Part shown: piece by piece, positions 36,191 through 45,008 of the stretch
How the letters are laid out: each line of letters opens with the position of its first letter
How positions within the stretch are numbered: position 1 is the first letter of the stretch
From: Typha latifolia
Lineage: Eukaryota; Streptophyta; Magnoliopsida; Poales; Typhaceae
Reading direction: 5' to 3'
NCBI GenBank assembly: GCA_019914945.1
Contig: CM034099.1
Location: forward strand, 11,297,001-11,361,000
Length of the DNA stretch: 64,000 nucleotides
Notes under the pieces: generated by a model
The model's database searches: none
The model's input: only the letters and a program-made list of their open reading frames with translations
Told to the model about the DNA's origin: nothing
Position numbers and translations under genes: made by a program

Positions 36191-36895
36191 AAATGCTCCG
36201 CCACCTAGGCAGGTGTGAGAGTTTGAACGGGGGGTCCTGTGCCTCCTCTAACATAGGAAGAATGCCTCAAAGGTGGTCGTGGTCTAGTACTCGCAGCCTC
36301 TATTTTTGAACTAGCAGAATTTCTAGCCAACGTTTTAGGTGCAAACCGCCCATCTCGGTTACCTCAATTGGTTTTCGCTGCCATCTTTAGAGCCTTATGC
36401 TTTTGCTCCATCCTCACGGCCTTCTCAAAGGCCTCCTCAAGAGTAGTAAGACAAAGAGCACAAACATCCGCATATATCTCATCCCGCAGCCTTGAAATAA
36501 ATGTGCTCATCAATATCGGTTTGGGCCAAAGTGGCTCACAACGACTACTAACTCTTTCAAACTCAGCTTGGTACTCCAATACGGTCGTCCTATGAACCAT
36601 CTTGCTTAATGTGGCAGCAAAATCTTTATATGCCGCTGTTCCAAATCTGCGTGTAATCCTCCTACAAAAATTAGCCCATATGGTAAATCCTCTACCACGA
36701 ACAATCGATCTATACCAATGCAATGCCGTTATTTGAAGGTGAAAGCTTGCCATCTGGACCTTTGCATCTTCCACTGTACCTTGACAATCAAAATATTATT
36801 CAACTTGAAACACTCAATCCGTTGGATCACCGCCTTAGAATTTTGGAAAGTCCAAGCGTGTAGTTCTCCCCCGAATAGCATTGTCGGGTTCGGAC
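36191..36895 (-). pseudogene. Element E gag (zinc knuckle deleted)
   Basis: An open run at 36774-36364 encodes KVQMASFHLQITALHWYRSI, FTIWANFCRRITRRFGTAAY, EYQAEFERVSSRCEPLWPK, FISRLRDEIYADV and EEAFEKAVRMEQKHK, a standard Gypsy capsid. Farther upstream RLDFPKF..GDPT is readable with stops to about 36895. Downstream, VQTLTPA runs straight into AEHFTPGHRC, so the first half of the CCHC knuckle (two cysteines) is missing. The 5' LTR is absent; at about 36899 unrelated GA-rich LTR sequence begins. Confidence 0.8.
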
Positions 36896-36936
36896 TGTGC
36901 AGAAAGAATGAGAAGGAGCTGAGGAAGACGGAGAAA

Positions 36937-36980
<44 letters not shown>

Positions 36981-37295
36981 AGAAGAAGAAGAAGAAGAAG
37001 AAGAGGAGAAGAGGAAGAGAAGAAAGAGAGGAGGTGAAGGAGGAGGTTGCGGACCCGGGCCGGCGGGGAGGGCACCGGCCGCTGCTGGCCAGCCAGTGGC
37101 TTGACTCCGACGAGCCCGAGCTTGGGCAAGAGAAGGAGAGAGAGAGAGAGAGAGCTTCTCACCGGCGGTGGCGGCTTCGGGAAGGTGGCGGCGGGCCGAC
37201 ATCGGCAACGAGGAGTGTGAAAGAGAGTGGAGAGAGAGTGGAGTGAGAGAGAGACCGAGAGAGAGAGATTTAAAGAGAGAGAGGAGGCGGTGGAG

Positions 37296-38274
37296 TGATA
37301 CGATTCGGACTTCACCGACGTCGTCTCGAGCATGGATTCACTTTAGGAGTATTTTTATTTCATGTTTTAGTGTTTACTTTCCATTAAAATAAGTTTTCTA
37401 TAAGTCGCGTTCGAACGCTGGTGGAGTGAGTTCGAACGCAGTTTGTGAACGGGGTTGTGAACGTGGTGAAGAGAATGTACTGTGCGTTCGAACGCACTGT
37501 GAACGCCTGCATCGCGTTCGCAAATACCGACAGGCGCGTTCGATCATGCGTTCGAACACCTGCATCGCGTTCGCAAATCCAAAAGAGCTAATTCGGTGTG
37601 TTCGAACGCGGTCGGGCGAGTTCGAACGCGGTCGACGAAAATTGTGTTTTTAGGGTTAATTTGAGTTGTTGGTTAGCCTATAAAAGGAGGTGGTAGGCAA
37701 CCAAAATATTATTGATTATTGAGATTGAGTTTTGCCTTGCCTCCTTCGTCTTCTTCGCTCCCGTTCTCTCAATCTCCGGCGACGCCGCTTCTAACCTCCC
37801 TCGTCCGGCTAATCACCCTAGTCCCTTAGGGGTGGCCCTCTTCTCCCCCTTCGTCCAATCTATCCAACTCTTGCCCTAATCCTTCCATAAACCACAACCC
37901 TTCCACCATCACTTTTCACCGGTGCCACCCCATTAACGCCGGTCCTCCACCATCCACCATTACCTAGGATCTCGTGCCTCCATCCACGGATCCAAAATAG
38001 AGCATCCTGATGTTCATCGACTAAACGAAGGATATCTCAAGATCCCTAACTCCGATTCACCTGAAACTTAATTTTTTGGAAAGCTCTTTTCCGGACCTAA
38101 AACATATCAAAATGTCACGTCGATCCGACGGCGGAATATTTCGGGATCTTATTTCAAAGTTCCGTGCAAGATTAGTCCAGATCTGAGAATCGGAAGAGAT
38201 CAATCTTTAGCCCCAAAGGAGAGATTGTATCAAGCTGGTATCAGAGCTCCATAGCCAGAGGCGTGATTGTATCA
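37296..38274 (+). mobile_element. Solo-like LTR (family A) plus primer-site stub, duplication TGGAG
   Basis: It starts TGATACGATTCGG. The LTR proper ends GATTGTATCA at 38232, then come AGC, TGGTATCAGAGC (38236-38247), about 16 more bases and a second TGATTGTATCA ending at 38274. A perfect 5-bp duplication TGGAG (37291-37295 and 38275-38279) encloses everything. This is the best-preserved family A LTR. It has many GTTCGAACG motifs at 37405-37635, a TTTTTAGGGTTAAT box, a good TATA CCTATAAAAGGAGG near 37677, and a CT-rich R/U5. Confidence 0.88.
38236..38247 (+). promoter_or_regulatory. Primer-binding site TGGTATCAGAGC
   Basis: This is an exact initiator-Met tRNA primer site, three bases after the LTR end at 38232. 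Confidence 0.8.
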
Positions 38275-38430
38275 TGGAGGGGGGTTGTGGCATTGGTTGC
38301 GGCAGTGGCAGTGAGCACGTGGCACCCCCACCACGCAAGCGGCATGAGTAGCTTGCATGGGCATGAGGCCGGCCACAGTGTGGCTAGCCATGTCGTGCCC
38401 AAAATTTTTTTTCGGATTTGGGTTGTTACA

Positions 38431-40459
38431 CATGTGCATGCTGACGCGCCCACACGGCACGCGAGATGCACATGATAGGACAGACGAAGCCATCACACAT
38501 TATATACACATGTGCTCACATCATCCGTTTCAAGATAAATCATGCTTTCATCCAAATAAATATGTTAATATATTAATATCCAAATCCACAAAAAAAATCC
38601 TAGACTACTACCTAATCTAGCAAGAACCACACAGGCCACGACAAACTATCAAGATATAATAAATACAACTAATACATACCGTCCAACTTGCACAACATTT
38701 TCTATTATACAAAATATGATCTAATATAATGGAATACAAAACTATACATTGGTACAACTCAAATTCTAAATAAGTTACCTTCTATATTATTTTGCGTCTA
38801 GCTTGCCTCATCTTTACCTTAAAAAATCTCTTCACGATATCTCAAATTGCTATCAGGTGCCTCATATCTGTTGGGGTTAAAAATAAAAATAAATAGATCA
38901 TGAGCTAAAATCTCAATGAATAGACCTTATCTCGAATTAGTGATGCCTAAATAGAGAATAAATCATGTACTGAAATAATATGAATCGAAAAGAGCTTGAT
39001 GTCATGTATGGGCATGTATATATGTATTATCAATAATAAATATATAAATGCATCAATATTACTTCATGAATGGGCATATTATTTCCTCAAAATTATATCT
39101 CCCGATGAAACATATTATAACATCACCCAATATAACATATGATGTATGACAATTATACTCAATTGATAATTGTCTCATGTAATGATGTAATGATGCATGC
39201 TACATGCCAACCACTGAATGTCTGTCCTGCCATCATGTCACAAGCTTAAAACATACCCTACCATATATTAAGAATATGACTTAGGTCAACCCAATCATCT
39301 CAAGCTAATCAGATAGGGGCCAAAACCTCTTAGCTTAATTAGATTTATTTGTGTTTGCAATTTAGTCCTTAGTCAAGTTAGTCAAACTAGGCTCTTAAGC
39401 TAGCTGATCGAGTCAAGTTAGGTGGCCACCACCTTTAGTGCATACCTGACCTTAGAATTGACATGTTAGCCTCATTTGCTTTCAGCTCTTTAATTTGGGT
39501 TAAGTTAATGTGGTTAGGCTAGCCGAACATAGTTGTACTATGGCTACTTATAAATATTTAGGTGCTGACCACGTTTGCATTATCGAATGAATATTGAAAC
39601 CATTGACTTTGTCGCAAGACTCTTCTCCCCCGCTCTCCTCTCATGCTACCTTTCTCTCTCACTCAATGAGCTTCATCTTCAATCGTGGTTAACACCATCA
39701 CAGCCCTTCCCCTATGTCTGATCGTCCCTTCTTGTCTGTGGGAGTAAGATCCCCTTCTCTCTTCTCATCTAGCTTTATGCTTTATCCCCACTACCACTGC
39801 CTTATCCATCTTCTATAACTCTAACCCTAGCTATTATTTCATCTTCGACATTCCACATCCATCTCGCCACCTTCTGATCCTTGGTCAGTATTACCACCGT
39901 AAGTTCAGATCTACATCTTCAATCGTCGTGATTCTAATTGCATTAGATTTCTAACTTGTAGGGGTATAATTTATCAAAGTTTCAAGTCTTTTAGACAATT
40001 AGATCGGTCGACATTGCCCTTCAAATTTTTGGTTCCAGATCTAATCAGAGCTGGGTCTTATTGTGATCACAACCACTTCGAGGGTGATCGTAACATTGCA
40101 GCAAGGAGGAAAAGAATACTAAAGAGGAAGAAGAGAAGGAGGAAAAGAGGAAAGTGAAGAAGAAGAAGAAGAAGAAAGAGGAGAAGAAAGAGGAGAATGG
40201 AAGGGAGGGGAATCGAGCTAGTGGGGAGGGGCTCAGCTGAAAGAAGGGAGAAAGAGAGAAAGAGAAAGAGAAGAGCTCACCTTGCCTAGGATGACTGTGG
40301 CTACGGCGTTAGGGCTCGTCGTCGCCAACTAGCCTAGTTGAGTTGGCCAAGCCGGTGGCATGTGGCGCTCCCACGCAGTGCCAACCTACATGGCACGAGG
40401 CTGGCCACACTATGGCTAGCCATGTCGTGGTCATAATATAATTTTTTTAGGTTGTTACA
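38431..40459 (-). mobile_element. Second family F LTR, head to tail with the previous one
   Basis: From CATGTGCATGCTGACGCGCC onward it matches 27190 onward of the family F LTR; the first 26 bases of the LTR are missing at the junction. It ends TTTTTTAGGTTGTTACA at 40459. The GA-rich and GGCATG/GGCACG blocks (40100-40440) are the family signature. Another LTR-like stretch (about 39291-40100) is inserted in its middle. Confidence 0.75.
39291..40100 (+). mobile_element. LTR-like insertion (family D) in the family F LTR
   Basis: It contains a TATA-like ACTTATAAATATTTAGG near 39547, then a CT-rich leader, then GATCCTTGGTCAGTATT and ATTGTGATCACAACCACTTC, as in the family D tails at 31430-31600. 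Exact ends and target duplication could not be fixed. Confidence 0.55.
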
Positions 40460-40935
40460 ACACCAATGTGGACTTGCTACATTCGTTGATAGCTATGGGT
40501 GGAAGATTCTAGAAATGAAAGAGTGCTGGTAAGGAGGAGTTGGTAGTGATAGCGAGGTGGTGATAATTTGAAGGGTAGTGGAGTTAGTCGAGTAGCAAGA
40601 GGGAATAAGGGGTAAGGGAATAGGGGTAATGGCTGTTGAAGGAAGGAGGTGGTCGAAACCGTAAGGTGTGGTTGGTTAGGGTTAAGAGAAATTGTCAATA
40701 CTTACATAATAATCTAAGAGAGCTGCTCTCCACATATTTATAGAGACTAATCAAACTCTAACTCAAACTAGAACTAACTCATGCAAATAAGCAAATGCCT
40801 AAACCAACTGGGACTCCAACTAAGCCAAATAAGCAACCAAGACAAATAAGATAAATATAATCAATCCATCAAGCCTAATTTTCTCCGATATAACCCAATC
40901 AGGTTCGAATCAGATCAAAATCAAGAAAAATTTAG
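40460..40935 (-). mobile_element. LTR fragment, minus orientation
   Basis: On the minus strand CTCTATAAATATGTGGAGAG (near 40735) is the same LTR TATA block as near 6008. Flanking sequence resembles the upstream half of these LTRs. It abuts the family F end at 40459. Confidence 0.55.
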
Positions 40936-41240
40936 AAATCCTATAGATTCGATTCAAGCTGATCATGGACTATTCAGACCATAGCATGGTTTTTACAATG
41001 GAATGCTTAAGGAATATAAGTTTGGTGCAAACTGATTTGAGCTCGATTTGTATCGGTCGTGTAGAATAGCTATGAAAAATTTAGAAACATATTCATACTT
41101 TTTTTCCTCCTTTGGTGAATCTCCTACTATGAACCAAAGAAGTTCTACCACATTTATAAAAGGATGCCAAAGGCTAGAATAATGGAAGGAACTCAAGCGA
41201 GATAAAGTTAGATGCCAATTTGAGCTTTGTTGCTTGTAGA
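40936..41240. other. Unassigned intergenic sequence
   Basis: I see no gene, tRNA or element end here. Confidence 0.4.
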
Positions 41241-41965
41241 TAGGGATGCTCAAAAGACAGTCTACGAGTCTGAAGCCCATCCATGTCCAATCCAATAAAA
41301 TTAGATCATAACCCATCCCAAGCCCCCTTGGAATTGGCCTGACCCAACATGGAAATCTATTAGATTGGCTTAGGGTCAAGCCATGTCCAACCCTAACCCG
41401 GCCAAGCCCATAGTGCTCGGCCCGTCCATTAAATCTCATAGATAATTATTTGTCTTTTGAGCTCTAGCATGTCTGTCTATAATTAGTTTGACCCATGTCT
41501 ATTAGATTTAAATTTAAATTCCTTAAATCATATTTAATTGTTCACATTTTTTAAATGTTAAATATATCTATTACTGTGCTCATTAGGAAGCATTAGCAAC
41601 GGTCACAAAATATGATTGCATATTACTTAGTCGACATTGGAAACAATTATGGAAATGAGAATATTTAGAGATTTTTGAATCATATAAAAATATTCTTTCC
41701 AAGCATTTAGAAAAAATTTTACCATATAAATTTTTTTCAAACACTTAGATTCAAATAGACATGATCTATTCGTCCGCTCACAATTGGCCCGCCCAATAAA
41801 TGGGCATAGATTAGACCAGGTTAGAGAACTTGAACTTGAACTTGACCCAAGCCAAGACCTGGTCCAATATTAGTCTAGGAATGGACTAGGGCCAAACCTT
41901 GTCTAAGCCTGAATCTGATTTTATTTTGTCCGAGTCAATCCTGACCCAGTCCATAAGCACCTCTA
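41241..41965. mobile_element. hAT-like MITE rich in GGCCCA/TGGGCC motifs
   Basis: The left end is TAGGGATGCTCAAAAGAC and the right end reverse-complemented is TAGAGGTGCTTATGGACT, an imperfect inverted repeat. Flanking 8-mers CTTGTAGA (41233-41240) and CTTTTATA (41966-41973) agree at six of eight positions, as expected of an old hAT duplication. The long minus-strand frame at 40993-41439 is an artefact of the Gly/Leu-coding repeats. Confidence 0.68.
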
Positions 41966-41981
41966 CTTTTATATTCCTTCT

Positions 41982-42039
41982 ACCGCGGACGGGTGAGTAA
42001 CGCGTAAGACCAGCCTTTGAGAGGGAACAACAACTGGAA
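41982..42039 (+). pseudogene. Fragment of plastid-type 16S rRNA gene
   Basis: CGGACGGGTGAGTAACGCGT at 41986-42005, followed by AAGACCAGCCTTTGAGAGGG, AACAACAACTGGAA, corresponds to the conserved early part of bacterial/plastid 16S rRNA (helices 6-8). It has several substitutions and small gaps. Neighbouring rRNA sequence is absent on both sides. This is most simply a short nuclear insertion of plastid DNA; an rRNA of bacterial origin is a less likely alternative. Confidence 0.78.
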
Positions 42040-43350
42040 GCATCAAATATCATTGTAGCTACGCCCTCTATCGTTTGGCACTCTCATCTTACTCTTGTTC
42101 TTTTCCTCGCATTGTCATTAACACCTAATAGTCATTAAAGTCAGTAAATTTAATAAGTTAACTTGATCGTGTTTCCTAGCAACTCTCAATAGAAATGGTC
42201 GTATCGTACAAGAAGAAAACATCATCATATTTTGACCACTACTTTGATATTATTCTCCTTGTTTTCTACACTCAACCCAATAATATGTAAAAGTTTAATT
42301 TAATCTTTCACATGTGGTCAGTAATGTTCGTGTTACTAGACTCCAGGCCTTTTGTCTGATCGTCACTTACGAATTTGTAACACATCATGGAACGCTTGCA
42401 TCTGCATATCCTATCGAATGGAAGAAGCATTAATCGTGATGATGTGATAATAGTGCGATCCGAACTGGATCTGATGCACATCTGACTTGGTTCGGGTCCC
42501 ACCTCTTGTTGCCAATCGAAACACGTGTTTGTCTGTTGATCATCCTGAGACTACCCAACCACGTCACATGACTACTACATATCTCTTTCAAAAAGATTTA
42601 AAATAAAAAAAATATATTAAAAAAAGGACTACAAATCACGTAGTTGTAAACCAAAAGCAAAAAGAAGACTCCACTGTTATTTATCAAGAATATCGGAAGA
42701 GCAGGTAACTTAACTGCGTGTGGCTGCACATGATCTGAGATTTGCTTTTCCTTTTATCTGTCTTTGTAACGCCAAAGTAGTATGCATGCGAAGCAAAGTC
42801 CAAACTCAGGGGAAAAGAAAAGCGTTAATTTCCAGTTTCAGAGAATGTGCGCATGCAGTTGGTCCCGCTCGATCATCATGATACGATATGTTTCACTAAA
42901 TCTATCTGTTTGGATGTACGTACGAGTGATGAAAATTACGCCACTGCTACAATGCTTGTTACTGTATGTTTTTCCTATTGAATTATTCCAGATTTTCAAA
43001 TATCAACAATGAAATCTTTTCCTATTGAGTTGTCTGGATTTTCTTTCTTAAAAAAATTAAAAAAAGATTGACCGCTCTTTAAGGAGAGACAGCTATCTCT
43101 ATGCAAGAATTACCACTTTGATGCAAGAAAGTCTACGTTACTATTTCATTTCTATTTCGTCCACACTTAGGCCTAAAAATGACTCCCCACACGCAGTGGT
43201 GAGGGTAGCAGTTCTCGCAGTGCCCTTCTTTTCTTTTCTATTTTTTTTTCCACCCTCTCCTTTTTCAAAAGATGCACCGAGATTGCGATAAAGCTAAAAG
43301 TAATTTACACCCACCCATCCAACCACCCACCCACCCGCCCACACCTCCTC
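42040..43350. other. Intergenic region upstream of the RING-H2 gene
   Basis: No coding or repeat structure is recognised. The last 60 bases (43310-43350) carry a CCACCCACCCACCCGCCC-like run. The region should hold the RING gene promoter. Confidence 0.4.
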
Positions 43351-43356
43351 GATGTC

Positions 43357-43363
43357 TTTAAAT
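43357..43363 (+). promoter_or_regulatory. Possible TATA box of the RING-H2 gene
   Basis: TTTAAAT lies 85 bases before the chosen start codon, with CT-rich sequence in between that suits a short 5' UTR. This is position-based inference. Confidence 0.35.
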
Positions 43364-43447
43364 CCCCTGCTTTGGTCCTCCAAATACTTCCCCTTTCCCT
43401 CTCTAAATTCCCTCTCGGCCATCATCATCCTCTCCCTCTCTGCAGCC

Positions 43448-43909
43448 ATGGAGTACTCCTCCTACTACTACTACTACTCAAGCCTGGTATTAACCCGCAT
43501 CCTCTCGAGAGCCTCCCTTACCTTCTCCCTCCTCCTCCAATATCTCCTGAGCTTGCTTCCAGTCACCTCCTCCGGTGATCCTAATAGTACTGCCGCATTG
43601 GCGGCGGCAAGGAAGGCGGCCAGGGAGAGGCTGCCGGTGGCAGCGTACCCGGAGGACGCGACCACCACGTGCGCCGTGTGTCTGAGTGACGTGTCCAAGG
43701 GAGACAGCGTGCGGGAGCTTCGCAACTGCCGGCACGTCTTCCACACGTGCTGCCTGGACAGGTGGCTTGACCACGACGACCGTATCTCGTGTCCGCTGTG
43801 CCGCGCCCCCCTACTGACTCAGCCGCTGTGCCCTTCGCCGGAGCCCAGCTGGGCCGTGGAGCGGCTTCTCTATTTATTTGGGGATGACCTCCTCTTGGCT
43901 GCTTCTTAG
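43448..43909 (+). CDS. RING-H2 finger E3 ubiquitin ligase (small, BRH1/RHA-like)
   Basis: The single exon encodes 153 residues. I chose the ATG at 43448 (GCAGCCATGG, a strong context) over the in-frame ATG at 43352. The upstream one would add a 32-residue hydrophobic stretch and lies at the possible TATA box. Residues 13-39 form a hydrophobic Leu-rich helix, probably a membrane anchor. The RING-H2 ligands are C75, C78, C94, H96, H99, C102, C115 and C118, with the W106 that contacts E2 enzymes. A conserved tail WAVERLLYLFGDDLL ends the protein. This architecture matches the small plant RING-H2 proteins of the BRH1/RHA1/XERICO type, which transfer ubiquitin from E2 to substrate. The coding region is far richer in GC than its flanks. 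Confidence 0.92.
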   Translation: MEYSSYYYYYSSLVLTRILSRASLTFSLLLQYLLSLLPVTSSGDPNSTAALAAARKAARERLPVAAYPEDATTTCAVCLSDVSKGDSVRELRNCRHVFHTCCLDRWLDHDDRISCPLCRAPLLTQPLCPSPEPSWAVERLLYLFGDDLLLAAS

Positions 43910-44919
43910 GAATTAATTGAAGCTTCAATTAAGATAGTGTATGTATACTGGTGTCTGGTGGTTGAATTCCTCCACACTGTTTTTTTTTTCATTTTGCTTT
44001 TAGGGGAGGTTTATGTACGTACATACGGAGGGGGAGAATGTGTATACGTGTGACATTTTTATTAATACCAAGCTGTAGGTTTTTTTTTCTTAATTTAGTA
44101 ATATGATGAAAGCCATAGGTATTTGTTAATAATGTATCATTTTCGCGTTGCTTAATTGATTCGTGTGTATTGGCTTTTGGGAAAGTAAAAGGCAACTTTT
44201 TTAAGAATTCCTGTTATGAAATGATAATGGATCCAATCTGCCTTAGTTCGGGTCCACCTGGTCCTTGCCACCAACTTTCTGTCACATTGGACTGCCGTGC
44301 ATCCTAAGGAAGCTGTCGCATTGATATACAATTTTCTTGCATCAACAAGATGTCATGTGTTAGATCGGAGCATTAATGGCAGAGTTTTCTTCGTTATATG
44401 TGTTGGGAGTATTTACATGAATATTAGTAGATTAACACCAGGTTGATAACCACTAATTTCAGGACCTTCTTTTGTTTTAAATGTGTTAGGAAAAAGGCTT
44501 GAATGATGAACAGAACAAATTATATATTGGCTAATCCATTGTGTAGATTTTGTAACATGCGGATTCGCTTGCAATGGCCATGATTCTTATGACCAAAGGC
44601 CTTCAGCTTCCAACAGCAAGTAATAGCAATTAAAGGAAATGCTGACTTTATGAGGCATGTATCTCCCTCCATTGTAGATTATCTTGTCCAACTCACTAAT
44701 CGCAATTGATGTGCTTATACTATCACAATGCAGCACTGCAAATTCTGCACCTATTTGAGAACGTTATTCAAGACTTCAAGTACCAACGAAAAAACAAGAG
44801 TTTGGTTCCTGTAGCTTCCACTGGACGTAGTACTAAATCTTATTGCACAGTTTTGCATTATAATTCTGACCTAAAATATCCAACTAGAATACTGACAACA
44901 AAGAGGAGTATGTATTGAT
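43910..44919. other. Convergent 3' flanks of RING-H2 and SEC63 genes
   Basis: The two genes point at each other and their stop codons are 1.1 kb apart. The region is AT-rich; poly(A) signal candidates exist but none is distinctive. No further gene is seen. Confidence 0.5.
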
Positions 44920-45008
44920 TAATCTATTGTTCTTTTATCAACTGAGAAAGAAAAATAAATAGAGAACGAGAGAACATTTCTTTTAATGCTCTCCGAGTAC
45001 AAAGATGA

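Larger units (their letters stand above)
36899..38430 (-). mobile_element. Truncated family F LTR, inverted, split by another LTR
   Basis: The GA-rich and GGGCCGG-containing segment 36899-37295 matches 30430-30860 of the family F solo LTR. The rest continues at 38280-38430 (GTGGCACCCCCACCACGC.., GCCATGTCGTGCCCAAAA) and ends GGTTGTTACA. It is interrupted by the insertion at 37296-38274. The left part is missing where it meets element E. Confidence 0.75.

Noticed and set aside
36718..37333. Overlapping frames with Lys/Glu or Ser/Leu runs
   Set aside because: They arise from (GAAA)n and (GA)n tracts of a family F LTR joined to gag debris.
40993..41439. 148-residue minus-strand frame starting MRFNGRAEHYG
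   Set aside because: It spans the end of a hAT-like MITE whose GGCCCA/TGGGCC repeats create the apparent protein; no motif is present.
43474..43928. Minus-strand frames opposite the RING-H2 gene
   Set aside because: They are antisense shadows of a GC3-rich coding exon; only the plus strand shows the RING ligands.
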